64,000 nt of DNA from Nothophoma quercina (lineage: Eukaryota; Ascomycota; Dothideomycetes; Pleosporales; Didymellaceae), in assembly GCA_021642125.1 (NCBI GenBank), contig JAKIXB010000026.1, positions 1-64,000 on the forward strand, written 5' to 3'. Numbering within the stretch: position 1 is the first letter of the stretch; each line of letters starts with the position of its first letter. The notes beneath the pieces were generated by a model that was given only the letters and a program-made list of their open reading frames with translations, was not told where the DNA came from and searched no databases. Shown in pieces: positions 47,285 through 59,188 of the stretch. A program made the position numbers and the translations under genes.

Positions 47285-48114
47285 ATGCTGTCGACAACAC
47301 GGTACGGAGCCTCAATGGCTCTGCGAGGTGAGTTGCCACCGCCGCGAACGCTCTCTGTCGCCCTGGAGCTAATTTCTGGACAGCCAAACCCACAACAGCG
47401 CTGCTGCCATTCCGCGCCGGAAGCGCTGCCTTCCTCTCCTCGAGCTCCGCCAACAATGCGACGACGATGAAGAGCCCCGCCACCATCCCGGGCAACCCTG
47501 GAACACCGCCCCCGATGAAGCAGGCGCGCCGTGAAGTGCCATTGCCCAGCCAGGAGGGAAAGAAGGGCGCCATGCAATACGCGCTGTACGTGTGAACACT
47601 CGACAGCATGAGAAAAATGCTGGCGTGAAGTAGAGTGGCGACAGGGGCTAATACCATGTGTAGGACCACCCTCGACCAGGTCGCCAACTGGGCCCGCCAG
47701 AGCTCTCTCTGGCCCATGACTTTCGGTCTTGCCTGCTGCGCCGTCGAGATGATGCACTTGTCCACCCCACGATACGACCAGGATCGTCTTGGTATCATTT
47801 TCCGTGCCTCGCCCCGTCAGTCTGATGTCATGATTGTCGCCGGAACCCTCACAAACAAGATGGCCCCGGCGCTGCGACAGGTGTACGACCAGATGCCTGA
47901 CCCGCGATGGGTCATCTCCATGGGCAGCTGCGCGAACGGAGGAGGATACTACCACTACAGCTACTCGGTCACAAGAGGATGCGACAGGATTGTGCCCGTC
48001 GATATCTACGTACCTGGATGCCCGCCCACAGCTGAGGCGCTCATGTACGGCATTTTCCAGCTGCAGAAGAAGATGAGGCATACCAAGATCACCAGGATGT
48101 GGTACAGGAAGTAG
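47285..48114 (+). CDS. NDUFS7: NADH dehydrogenase (complex I) PSST/20-kDa subunit
   Basis: Exons 47285-47327, 47384-47585 and 47664-48114 (introns 56 and 78 bp) encode 231 residues. This is the matrix-arm subunit that carries iron-sulfur cluster N2, which passes electrons to ubiquinone. The N-terminal 70 residues are a mitochondrial import and linker region (MLSTTRYGASMALR..., Ala/Ser/Pro-rich). The core has NWARQSSLWPMTFGLACCAVE with the tandem Cys pair, PRQSDVMIVAGTLTNKM, ISMGSCANGGGYYHYSYSVT and DIYVPGCPPTAEALMYG, giving all four cluster ligands. The second intron splits the Leu codon of QYALTTLDQ. Neurospora calls this subunit NUO19.3. It is intact and highly conserved. Confidence 0.96.
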
Positions 48115-48302
48115 AGTGGACGCGTTTGGAGATGGATCAGGATGTCACAAAGAGTCAGGACGTCATTTTGCATGCGGGCTAGAGCCACCTTTTCTTTTGT
48201 CTGTACAAATCAATCCAGTACAACAGTGACATCTCTATCCCGTTGGTGTCTAACCCTCTGGTCTAGCCGTCTATCCGCTCTATGTGCAGCTCTGAAGCCC
48301 AT

Positions 48303-49348
48303 CTATATTGTCTCTCCGAGGCCGAACATCTTGATCGAGTTGTTCCAGGCGGCTTCACACACCTCTTCCACTGTAATTCCCTTGATCTGAGCAATGGCGT
48401 ACGCTACGTGGGGGATGGTAGCAGGCTCATTTCGCCCCTTTACCATGGCGCCCTTGACAAACTTCTCCTTCTTCACAGCCTTGGGCAAAGGCGGGGCGTC
48501 CTTGAGGTACTTGGCGCTCGCATGACTGGGCCGCATCTCGCACTGCATATGCATCAGTATCGCATCACACGCCGTCTCAATCCAATGCTTACCCAAGGCC
48601 CGTCTGTTTCGATCTGCAGTCGCTCGAGCGGTATCTGTTTTACCACATCAACGTTCTCATCCGCTACACCGCATCAGCTTTGCATCTTCGTATCACACAA
48701 GTCAGCAAACTTACTCTTCATACTACACCCATTAACGCCAATATCAAACCCCATATCCACCAGTCTCTGCATCTCCTCCACGCTCCCCGTGAAACTATGC
48801 ACCAACCCGCGTTTCGGCAGCTCATCCAACCGCGCCTTCAACAGCCTCTCAAAATCCTCACTTGCGGCTCGCGAATGCAGAAACAGGGGGAGTTGCACCT
48901 CGACAGCAATCTGAAGCTGTGCTTCGAAGTACTTGAGCTGCGGCTCCTTGGGCGTGAGGAACAGACGATCGTAGTCGAGCCCGAATTCGCCGTACGCCAC
49001 CGCATGACCTGCCGCTTTCGCTTCAACCGCAAGTTCTTTCAGCGCTTTCAAGAGCTCATCTGGGCCGCCGGGGTAAGAGTCGAATTGCTTCGCGCTGCAG
49101 GGATGCACGCCGATGGTCGCGTAGCAGAGGCCTGGGTGGTCTTTTGCGATTTGGATTGCGTGTTTGGATTCAGCGAGGTCGGAGCCAGTGACCATGAACT
49201 TTTTGCATCCGGCTTCGAGGGCGCGGGCGATGATGTCTTCGAAGTCATCGTCGTGGCGCTGTTTGTCGTGGTAGATGCCTCGGAAGATGGGGTCGGTGAA
49301 GTTGATGCCGATGTCGATGTATCTCAGTCTGCTGTTCTCTTCGGCCAT
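48303..49348 (-). CDS. TatD-family metal-dependent deoxyribonuclease
   Basis: Exons 49348-48715, 48663-48593 and 48542-48303 (introns 51 and 50 bp, GTAAGT...GTGTAG and GTAAGC...ATGCAG) encode 314 residues. TatD enzymes are TIM-barrel hydrolases with 3'-5' exonuclease activity on DNA, linked to repair and apoptosis-like DNA degradation. Motifs: YIDIGINFTDPIF (the usual first HxH pair is replaced by IDIG...NFTD, as in eukaryotic members), TIGVHPC, AYGEFGLDYDR with the metal-binding Glu, LPLFLHSRAA, VHSFTGS, and LQIETDGPWCEMRPSHAS with the metal-binding Asp. The C-terminal VAYAIAQIKGITVEEVCEAA is the usual last helix pair. It is divergent to the Vfa1 gene, with 572 bp between starts. Confidence 0.93.
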
Positions 49349-49920
49349 GGTGGGTGAGCTGTAGTATCTCGGTGTAGAAAGTGACAGATGATCTTATATC
49401 AGTTAGTTCACACCAAGTATGGAAGGGCAAAAGGGCGGGCGGTTGTACTTGAAAAGTTTGAATCTGACTTCCTCAAAGACACTAATGGTCGATGAAACAA
49501 TGCTTCTGAAGAGTATGTTCTGATACCTGCAGCTATCTTTGGGACGATCTGCACACGCAAACTCCTTGTTAACATGGGTGTAGGTTGAAGATTTGTAGTC
49601 ATAGCAGTGCGTCATGTTCGAATTGGAGGGCGAACTAGACAGAAAGCAGCTTAGACTAAGTCTCTCAGCACTACGTTTGGCGCTCAGCCCGATGCTTAGT
49701 TCCATCATACCATACCGCGAACTTCACTCATATCATCTTGACTTTCTGAACTGAGTAGCAGGTGACCGTTCTCTTCAGTTGTGGTGTGCCTTGTTCTGTT
49801 GGTTGCCGCCACGTCACAGAACCTCGGCCTAATCGGAAGCCTTGCTCAATCTTGTTCAGCGATCATCCACAGCTATCAGTCACACACTCATTGCGAGCCG
49901 GACACTAGTCGATCAGAGCG
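49349..49920. promoter_or_regulatory. Intergenic region between divergent TatD and Vfa1 genes
   Basis: 572 bp between two start codons; it must hold both promoters. I see no TATA box or other site worth naming. Confidence 0.4.
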
Positions 49921-50652
49921 ATGTCGAAAGCACCGTTTGAAAACACCTACCACCACCGCAAAGTCGCAGAAAATGCGACCAAGCCCTGCAACATTTGCTT
50001 CAAGCCCACATCCAGCGTTCTGATAACCCCAAACAACAAGGTACAACGAACCCTTCCTTTTCTCATCATCCATCATTCATTTTGGTTCAGGATTTCTTCT
50101 ACGTATGTATCGGCCATCTCTCAGACCGGGGCTTCTGTCAGCCCGACGCAGAAGAAGCTGCAAGCATAACCGAGCGCAAGAACAAGGAAGAGATGGACCG
50201 CGAGATCGAGAAGGTAAAGAAAGAGTACGAAGAAAAGCAGAAGCTCAAGAAAGAAAAGCGGAAAGCGAAAGACAAAGAGAAAGAGAAAGACAAGGAAACC
50301 AAATCAAACGAAGAGGAAGAGGATAAGAAAGACGAGAAAGCCAAAGATGATAAGGTACGCTTGTCTTATCCTGTGTGAGGATGCAGGTGAATATATCAGC
50401 TAACGAGAGTAGATCAAAGAGCTCACAAAGTCGAGCGAGAGTGCAACAGCTGAGCCTAGTGCTCGAATCTACCACCTAAACAAGTATGCCTCATACATGC
50501 CCTACAACTCATGTACACCTTGCTGAGTACCTCCCAGATCATTCTTCCAAATGCGTCTGGACAAGCTACGCAACGCCGAGATAGCGAAGCGCAACCGTGA
50601 GCGCCTTCAGAACCCGTCGTTCTTTCCCTCAGTACCCAAGGACCTACCATGA
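49921..50652 (+). CDS. VFA1: Vps4-associated protein 1 (Vfa1) homologue
   Basis: Four exons, 49921-50040, 50091-50354, 50413-50483 and 50538-50652, with introns of 50, 58 and 54 bp, encode 189 residues. In yeast, Vfa1 binds the AAA ATPase Vps4 and stimulates it, acting on endosomes in ESCRT-III disassembly. The N-terminal zinc-binding-type module is clear: YHHRKVAENATKPCNICFKP, TSSVLITPNNKDFFYVCIGH and LSDRGFC. A long Lys/Glu helix follows (residues about 70-125), nearly all charged, a coiled coil. The C-terminus IYHLNKSFFQMRLDKLRNAE, RNRERLQNPSFFPSVP is the Vps4-binding end. All four exons stay in frame, and the first two introns fall exactly between codons. Confidence 0.93.
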
Positions 50653-52862
50653 GTTCGAACGGTGAAGAGATGAGGTGCGGAGGGGGTTGCCGAGAGACCG
50701 AACGAGCTCACGTTAGGCCAATGCTATCCTGTCTTTGCAATCTGACGATTAATTACTGAGTTGCTGGAAATGGTGGTGGTGAGCTGTAGAGCGAGCTGAG
50801 ATGGTATGTGAGTGGGTAGCTGATCGCTCGATGCAGTCAGCTTTAGCTTCTCACGTATGCGTGCTGGAGATGGGTATGCAGTCAGCAATTAGCGGCTGTA
50901 TCACGGCTATGGGAAACGGGAAGTGCTGCGCCGTTCGTAAGAGATGAAAAGAAGGTGTGGAAGGGCCTAAGGTGACATGTATGCAGATCATGCAAGAGAT
51001 CGTGTTTGATGTACAATGTATGCAGTCAGCATAAGGAATAGATGTTTCAAACACTGCATCAGGACTCTGTGTTGTGGCTGAGAAAGCTGAGGGCGATTGT
51101 ATGTGCAGCACACCAATGAAGTGAGTGTTGACTGTCGACAAGATATTGGCGGATAATCTGCCGTGGAGGTAGCCAATCAAGCGATTCGTGTGAGCTGCGG
51201 CGATTTGCTCCGTGCATCCAAGCGGTGCATTTGATTCGAAAGTACGTCCCGTGTCTTGTCGAAGGATGTCGGACGCCTGAACTGCCCGCCTGAACGGACC
51301 GCGAGTCATTACACCGTCGTTGCACACTCTCAAGAGTTGAACCCCACGACTCGGCGTCCAAATCGCCGGTACCCGCGCACTCCACACTGTAATACTCTGC
51401 TTATTTAGGGACATCTCAGAGCTGTACAACATCCATGTTGAAGTCATACAACCCCATGCTGACCCTCGTGTCGTCAGCCCCCACTTGCCGGATTCATGTC
51501 TCACTGCAAGTGCGCCCCTCTTTGAAGGTCTTGTACGACGATCTCTTGTTTCTGAACAGCGGTTTCCGCATAGGTTCGTTGATCATGATGTTAGCCTTGG
51601 CAGCATATGTACATGTACATGCTGGCATGTCACTATGCGTGCTGTGCACGGCTGTTGCCGGCCGCACAACGCAATGCGCATGTGTAGGGCGCATGCTTAA
51701 AGCTGGGCATTGGCTTGTTTCAGCGCAGAAAATCCAGGATCGTGCATACAGAGCCGGAATCGACGAACGTCTGACGAAGATACGAGTTGCCGTGGTGACG
51801 TCCTATGTGCTGTACGATTGGAACTTGCAGCCGATATCGCGGCCTGATTCCAGTCGCTGTCGAGTTGTTGATGATGCGCATGGGCTCTGATCCTTTGCGC
51901 AGGTGATGAGCGATGGTGACTGAGAACAGCAAATGCTCCTGGAAAAACCTTGCTGAATGACTAGAATCCCATTATTGTAGAGGCCAGCGCTTGGGCGGAT
52001 TTTGCTCCTATATCATTATTTCTGGTTTAGTCGGACTACAATATTTGCGACACTGTCACAGAGCTACGTGATAACCGTTTTGTGCAACTTCATGAGGACG
52101 CCTTGGATCAGCTGTATATAGTCTTGGGTGCTCAGCTATGACACTGTATCACAGAAATACCCACCTTCACCGGTGCTGCTGTGTCTTCATGAGTGGGGTT
52201 TCGTGTTACGTTCGTACTGGTTGCTGATGCTGATATTAGCAATCATTGGTATAGCACCTCTCACTTGGAATGCTCAGAGTCGACCCCTCACCGCGATCGA
52301 TAATGATGACCCACGTAGGTCGGTACCCTGTCTCCATTAATGTGGTGAAGTTGATGTACATCCTGTCGAGTTGCCTGGACAGCCAGTATGAGCCGCCGGT
52401 CTAGGGGATGAGCTGAGTAGATTGTAGCTGGTTTGATAGTTGGCATGAATGATGGTGTTCGAATTGATGTCTTATGCTGATCTGAAGATGTGTTGAAGAT
52501 CCCGGGTGTATGCACACATTGAATAACCCCTCATACCGAGACTGGCCTTAAATTTTGACTTTGAAACGCCTTCAAATGCCTCCAGCGTTTGCTTTCAAAT
52601 AACAAATGCCTTCGTGATTATCGTGAAAGATGTTGACAGAAATAACTGCCAGCGAGAATGCCGCCAAAAATACGCATCTATATGCTTCAGATGTGTCAAT
52701 GTATGAAACGCGCAAGTTTCGGAAAGTGGTTGACAATAATACCAACCATGATATGAAAGTCGCTACGTGCTGGTATACTGCTCGACCGTAAAGTGCACAT
52801 GCATCAATGATGACGATGCGTTGCTCGACCGAAAATACTCAATCTTTGAAGTCAACAACGCC
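50653..52862. other. Long intergenic region
   Basis: About 2.2 kb between the 3' ends of Vfa1 and the large C2H2 gene. Several open frames of 60-217 codons occur on both strands, but none has a recognisable domain, start context or matching exons. I see no RNA gene or repeat. Confidence 0.5.
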
Positions 52863-55123
52863 TCAAGACTCGTTGTGCGCCTCGTTGATGACCCCAGGCT
52901 TCGCTGAAAGAGAAGAAACCGAAGGTCCAGAGATAGAGCCTACAGAGCCAACTCGCTCTGGTAGTGGCTCGTCCCTCATACATGCGTTTTCCAGCATGTT
53001 GGTCCACTTCCCACTGGTACCGGCGTGGCTGTGCTTCAGATGCTGTCGAAAATGATCTGCACGGAAAAACTTCTTCGCTTGATTGCATTCACCAAACTTG
53101 TGCACATGGTTCAAGTGCTCCGTTCGAGCCTCCCAGTTCGCAGGATTGGGGAACTCTTCGCCACAGAACCCACACACGTCGGCCGCGGTTGGGCGACTAG
53201 GCGAGGGGTGGAATGCTGCCGAAACGCCCTGAAGTGCAGCGCATGCCCAAGAGTGTTTTCGCAAATGCAAAGAGTTTTGATGACGCTCTGCCTCGTTCTT
53301 GTTCTTGAATCGATTCGGGCAGTATTGGCAAATGTATTGCTTTTCTAGCCCGTGTGATCTGTGCTCATAAAGTCAGCACATGGTTGCAGAAAGCGGGCGA
53401 ACTAGCGGTGGGGAAGCACGGATGTCACTTACCGCAACTCATCTTCGCTGTCAAACTTTTTGGGCTTCTTAGGACAGCACTCGCAAATGTAAGCGCCCGG
53501 GATACGGTTGGCCATCGAATTCTGTCGTGAATGAACGACACTTTCTGTTGAGAGCTTCCGGATCTGGGAAGGATGCTCGGACTCCGAATAGCCTCGCTGG
53601 TGCTGTGGTCTCGATAGAGAGCCGCGGGGGCTAGGATTTAGCGATCCGTTAGCTGCATACGGAGAGACAGGGACTAGCTCTGTCTGTCCCGATGGTGACA
53701 ATGCACTGGGTGACAAGCGTTGATCTCCGCCATAACTTGTCATGCTGCTTGCCGTCGTAGAAAAACCGAGAGAGGAGCCGACTGAGCCCGCACGAGGACC
53801 TGATGATGATACTGAAGATAACGACCCATGATGCATCTGGAAGCGCGAGGTCGGCGTATTGCGATGGTTGACAAGCATCTGCGCTGAGCGCCGATGATAC
53901 AAGTCAGGGTTCCCGCTTGTGGTAGGCCGGTCGTCACGCACAGCCTCTGGAGGGGGAGACGAGGCGCGCCGTTTCAGGCCACCTTTTTGGCTCATATGAT
54001 ATTCATCAGACCCAGCAGGACTGCGGTCCTCAATATTCAGATTGCGCATGCCGTTCTCCTCCATACCAAACTCGAACATGCCGTGGTCGTAGCTGCCGCG
54101 ATGTTGAGGTGCACTATCGTCTAGTGGACCTGGCGTAGAGATGCTGCCGTACCTTCCACTGCGTGCATCTGGGCCGTCGAAGACAGGGCTACGAAAGCCA
54201 GTATATCCAGGTGATATTGCGCCAGACTGTGGCCACTTGGTGGCTGGTGAGTCTGGGTGTAGTCGGTCGGGGACGGACAGGGGCTTGAGTTGTTGGCCGT
54301 TGTTAAGCTTGTGTGCGTGGGCGTCGACTGGCGAATCTTGAGCACTACTCGAGAGAGGTGGTGGAGCGGTTCTAGTAGGTGTGTTCGGTCCACCAATCTT
54401 GGAGAGCAGTTGCTTGTCGTAGGCCTGTGATGAGTGGTCTAGTGCCTTCTGACCAAGCTGCCGTTCACTCGTGAATCTGTGGTTCATTGTTGTGGTCAGT
54501 CGACATACAACGTGGTGTGTGCATTGTATACGGGCACATAGGGCAAGCCAAGCGTAGAGGTGGGCGGAAGATAAGATGGTCCAAGCAACCCATTGACTGC
54601 CAGTGAGGCAAGTGTCTCTTTGATTGGCAAGCAAACAGCAATAGGGAATAGACAGGGAACGTATGAGGCATGAGTTTTCTTACCTGTGGTTGCCGAGCGA
54701 CGGCCGAGTCTTGCCGCTGCGGTCCTCGTCACTGTGCTGGTCCCTGCTGCCCTCAGAGCTCATGTCGTCGAGGGACCGCGAGATGGAGGGCTCGCGACCA
54801 TTGAAAAGATAATCGGCCGACAGGTCCCGCGGATGATGCACCTGGCCGCTGCCAGATCCACCGTACAAGCTCGAGCCAGGTCTGACTATCGCGAGCCGAT
54901 TTCCGCCAAAGCCGTTTTCTTTGGGATTGTTTGTGTTACCCCATTTCCAGCCAGGATCACTCTGCCCAGCCCTCAGGTCATCAATGTGACGCGGAGGAGG
55001 CAAGGGCGGCGGCACTGTGTCGTCGCGTGCGTTGGGAATAGCCATGGCGACCGCAGGGCTTGGATAGGAGGGCCGCTGGTAGCGTGATGATTCATATACC
55101 CGAATACTTGGGGTCGAAGACAT
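52863..55123 (-). CDS. Large C2H2 zinc-finger regulator
   Basis: Exons 55123-54684, 54476-53433 and 53358-52863 (introns 207 and 74 bp) encode 659 residues. About 500 N-terminal residues are disordered and rich in Ser, Pro, Gly and Gln (PPPLPPPRH; ASSPPPEAVRDDRPTTSGNP; LSPSALSPSG). The C-terminal third is cysteine/histidine-rich: ICECCPKKPKKFDSEDELRS, QYICQYCPNRFKNKNEAERH, WACAALQGVSAAFHPS, DVCGFCGEEFPNPANWEART and FFRADHFRQHLKHSHAG. The layout is typical of filamentous-ascomycete C2H2 proteins annotated as zinc-finger transcription factors. The splice joining LR to SHGLEKQYIC is unambiguous. The first intron is long for this genome, and the start at 55123 is the only ATG upstream in frame. 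A very long upstream gap suggests a long, regulated promoter or 5' UTR. Confidence 0.88.
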
Positions 55124-57781
55124 CGTCGTGTGCACTACTGCTCCCTAGCGGACGATGATGTCGCTACGGGCCGCCACTGAAGGGCAGCTGAAGCGTGCCC
55201 TCGTCGCAGCAGACGCTGGACGTGCGCGCCGCAACTGTGGCGAGCGCTGCGTGCAGAGTGAGAGGATGGGCTCGCTACTGGATAGTGGACGCGGAAGGCG
55301 CACAGACCGCGAATTCTTGGAGGACAGTTAGCCGGGCTGTCGACCGGGAGCGCCGAAACAGGCAGGGACGTCGCAGAGCGTGCAGGAGCAGCTGAAAAGT
55401 CTATTGAAGCAGTGCGTAATAAAGTGCGGCTCACCGTAGGGACGTACGCGTTGCGGCGCTGCACACGTAACAGACCGTGACCGTGGCGGCGAGGCTGGCA
55501 GGGCGACGAGCGTTCGGGCTAGCGCTCGTTTCCTTGCACCGTAGCTGTAGGGCTGAACCCTCTTCAGACGAACGGTGAGGCTCCTTGGACCTAGCTGGAA
55601 CGTCTGGCCAGCACCGCCACTCAGTGGTTTTCCTGTGCTGGACAGGGCAGGGAGCTGGTCATATGATCAATACTGCTCGCGGGCCTCAGGTCGTGATCAT
55701 GGTACCACCGCAGCCCTTACGCAGAATGCTCCAACTCAGCGTCGCGCAGGCAGAGCGGAGGGCGAGTAGGGGGTCGGAAGGGAGAGAGGGGGTCCCTGCA
55801 CTGGCATCGGCGATTTAGGCGCGAAAATAAACGATGAAAGATGGCCGAGGCCGTTGGTTAGAGTAGCAGCAACAGCAACCGCAGCGAACAGAAGAGCAGA
55901 ACACTGGGGAATGCCTCAGCATTAACCACGAAGGCCCTCATCGAACGCAGCGTGGTGATTGGCTGTTGCTAGCACAAACATAGCGTTGTGGAGCTCGACA
56001 GGGATGATGTTCATCTGCAGCCCTTACTCGACACCACGCTCTTGGGGCTTTTCGAGAAGTCTGCCGAAGGCCTCAGCGCTGGCAAGTCCGAGGCCGCTCC
56101 ACCTCAATACTGCCTCGTGCAGGTGGCTCCGGGGTCCTTGTGCCGCGCTGCTTTTACTCTGGCTGCTCAAAAGGTTGTCTTGATGATGCAGACAAAATGA
56201 CAGCAGGAGCAGAATTCCCAGCAGCGTGGATAACAGCTCACTCAGGCGAGGGGGCTTGGCCGCAGTGATCAATGGCTGGCAAGGTCGTTGCCCGCTCTTC
56301 CGCCCGTTGTTGACCATCATGTACGCAAGGCAGCGATCGACATCGGGCTACTCAACGGTGAGTTTTGGCCAGGTGGACGGGCGGCGTGGGAGCTTGCTGG
56401 ATGGATGCATGCCGGGGATCTGACGAGTCATCCTGCATGTTGTGCTGCACCGCTCCGCACACGATGCATGCGTCAGATAGAACCGTGTAAGGTTGGACTC
56501 GAACACGGGTAGGGTGTGTTGCGGGAAAGGTCCGAGACGCCAGCCCCTCTCAGCCTTACCACTCGAGCCATCTCCTTGTCACTCTTGGCTGGCACCTCGC
56601 CGTCCCCACGCTTCGCTTGCAGTCAGTGCGACCAATGTCTACTCATACACGAGCTTTTGGGATATTGCACGACCTCCGGTGGTGATCTGAATTGGAATCG
56701 CTGAGGCCAATGGCGATGCAGAGATGGCATCTGGCATTCGGAGAATACATGTTGTTGCTCACGGCGATTAGACATGTGCTGCTGTGCTCGTGTGTGTGCT
56801 GCAGTGCAGGATCTCGGAGCACTGAATACGATACGACATGTGTTAGAGCCTTAGAGGGCCTGTCCCTCGGAGTACGATGTCCCAAGCCAGGAAGGTGCGC
56901 TCGCCGTGCAACAGCCCTATGGATCTCTGTCGTGTCGCGATCATGGCGACCAATTCTTCGAATTCACTGACTTCCTGATCTGGTACGTCGTACATCAATG
57001 CATCTAGTCAGACGGAGATGCGTGATGATGGCAACGACAAGCCCTTGAAAGAGCCCTTTGTGCTGTCAGGACTCAGGAGACAGCAGCGTGCCGACAATGG
57101 TAGCCGTTCTTTAGGGTCCCACAGCCTGGATAGTGGAGAAGACCTGGACTGAACTGATGGACAAGCTCGCGTGTGTTTGGCATTTGATGCGGGTTGGATG
57201 CACGGTACCTTCCGTTGTACCCGCGGAGACAGTCGCAGGGGGCACCGCGGGCAACGATTTAGCCTTACAGCAACAATTCCAGTTCTAGTTAGGTGTGATG
57301 CATGCTCTGGATCGATCGTCTGCGCTATTTACTACCTTCATTATCTAATTACAAGACATATGGCACGAGTTCAAACCGTTGCTTTGGAGCTCCCTTTTGC
57401 CCGAGTTGCAATATGCAAGTCTTGCCGTATACTGCAGATCATCGTCGCATCTCCTACCTGTGTAAGGCTGTGTGGCGCAGCCCCCAAGAACAATAGTCCT
57501 AAATCTTAGTGACGCTCTGTCGGTCCCTGTCAGCCCTATTGCAAATTGCAAAACTTAACGAAATCCTTTGGGTTGGGTCGCGCTGTCCTCCAAACAGGCA
57601 CATCGCCGCTTACTAACCGCTTTACAGTTCGCCCTTTTGGGGTCGCCCACGAGACTCGGTCAAAAATCGAAGCCTCAAACCAGACAGGCGTCAGAACATT
57701 GCGCAACCCTCTGTTTCAACCCCACGACATCATCTCCGACCCCGACTATTCTCGGATAACCCTGCATCTCTCCTGAGCGCC
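55124..57781. promoter_or_regulatory. Long divergent intergenic region (C2H2 gene / Yvh1 gene)
   Basis: 2.66 kb between two divergent starts. No coding sequence was recognised on either strand. A 7-bp stem (ACGAGCG/CGCTCGT) with a 10-nt loop occurs at 55506-55529. The size fits a heavily regulated transcription-factor promoter, but no defined site can be named. Confidence 0.45.
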
Positions 57782-59188
57782 ATGGCCCTCATTGACAGAG
57801 TTCCCGGGGACTTGGATCTCTACATTGGCGGGTACGTACTTCGGCCCCTCGTGTTGAGATGCTTGACACCACATCCTCTGCGACTATTGATTTGAGGCTG
57901 ATTAGCGCGGTGTAGCATGTTCACACTGCGACGCCGTGAAGCACTGCAGCAAGCGAAAATCACACACGTACTCTCTGTGCTGCGTACGCCACTAGATCAG
58001 GATCTCTTCGAGCCGTTCAAGCACCACGTAGTGGAAGTTGACGACGTCGACGACGAAAACCTATTAGAACATTTTCCTGCCACCAACCAGTTCATCCAGG
58101 AAGGACTCGATGGTGGTGGCGGAGTACTGGTACAGTAAGTAAGAATCCTGGTTCAGCTGAAAGGCCTGCATGAACAACCTTCGATTTTCACTGCAAACTG
58201 CCTTGCTTGGCAATTTTGCCATCCTCACAACGCAGGGGCTCAACAGCTCGTTCGTTGCCAGGCACGCAGTCGTTCCCTGCTTTCCACGCGTCCTGCATTC
58301 ATCCTTCGCAGACTTTTTCTGTTTTCTTCTACCTTTCTCCTTTTGAAAAGTCATGCACACCGCTCGTTTGCCACTTCTATTCTCAGCCACTCGTTTCGAT
58401 ATGCCAACCACATTCCTTAATCTAGTTGCGCAATGGGTAAATCGCGATCCGCCACAGTTGTCATAGCCTATTTGATGCAGAAGCACAACATCAGTCCTTC
58501 GGAAGCATTGTCCCATGTTCGGCAAGCCCGATCAATCGTCGAGCCAAACGAAGGATTCTGGAGACAGCTCGAGTTGTACGGCGAAATGCAAATGCCAGAG
58601 AATGTGGAAGAGACTCCAGCCTATCAACGCTGGGTTTATCAACGCGAGCTCGAGCTGAGTCGTGCATGCGCGCAGGCCCCTGAAGCAGACAAGATCCGAT
58701 TCGAAGATGAGCATGTCAAGGAGCAGACGTCAGGTTTCGAGATGAGATGTCGCAAATGCAGGTGAGTGGAGCCTCTTTGACATTTTGATGCTACCTTGCA
58801 TGATGTGGCTGCTGTTAGCCTTGCTCAGCGCTTACATACTAGCAGACGACCGCTTGCAACATCCCAATATCTCACCTCGCACAGCCAAGACACGTCAAAG
58901 ACCAAGTGCGCGCACTACTTTGTGGACCCTCTGTCCTGGATGCGCCCTGAGCTCGAGCAGGGCAAGCTGGAAGGTCGGATTGAATGTCCGAACTGTCACT
59001 CCAACGTGGGCAAGTACGCCTGGCAGGGCATGCAGTGTAGTTGTGGAGACTGGTTAGTGCCAGGGATCAGTCTTGCGAAGGGACGAATCGACGAAGCAAG
59101 AAAAGGCGGAGTCAGTGGTATTCGTCGCCCACCAGGTGCACCAGGCGGACCTCTTCCCAATCAAACCGTAGGAAGACAGAATTTGTGA
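57782..59188 (+). CDS. YVH1: Yvh1-type dual-specificity phosphatase (DUSP12 family)
   Basis: Four exons, 57782-57831, 57916-58134, 58426-58761 and 58846-59188, encode 315 residues; introns are 84, 291 and 84 bp. Yvh1 is a phosphatase whose zinc-binding C-terminus helps release Mrt4 during 60S ribosome maturation. Visible: LDLYIGGMFTLRRREAL at the start, ITHVLSVLRTP, and the P-loop HCAMGKSRSAT with nucleophile Cys near 91 and Arg near 97, split by the 291-bp intron right before the His codon is completed. The C-terminal zinc domain has MRCRKCRRPLA, TKCAHYFVDPLSWM, CPNCHSNVGKYAWQGMQCSC and DWLVPGISLAKGR, in the family order. It is intact. Confidence 0.94.

Noticed and set aside
50851..51504. 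217-residue minus-strand open frame in the 2.2-kb gap
   Set aside because: No domain, no signal peptide, no conserved-looking segments; Cys/His/Ser-rich composition suggests noncoding DNA.
56480..56520. Possible tRNA (GGTTGGACTCGAACAC resembles a B-box)
   Set aside because: I could not find a matching A-box, anticodon arm or acceptor stem.
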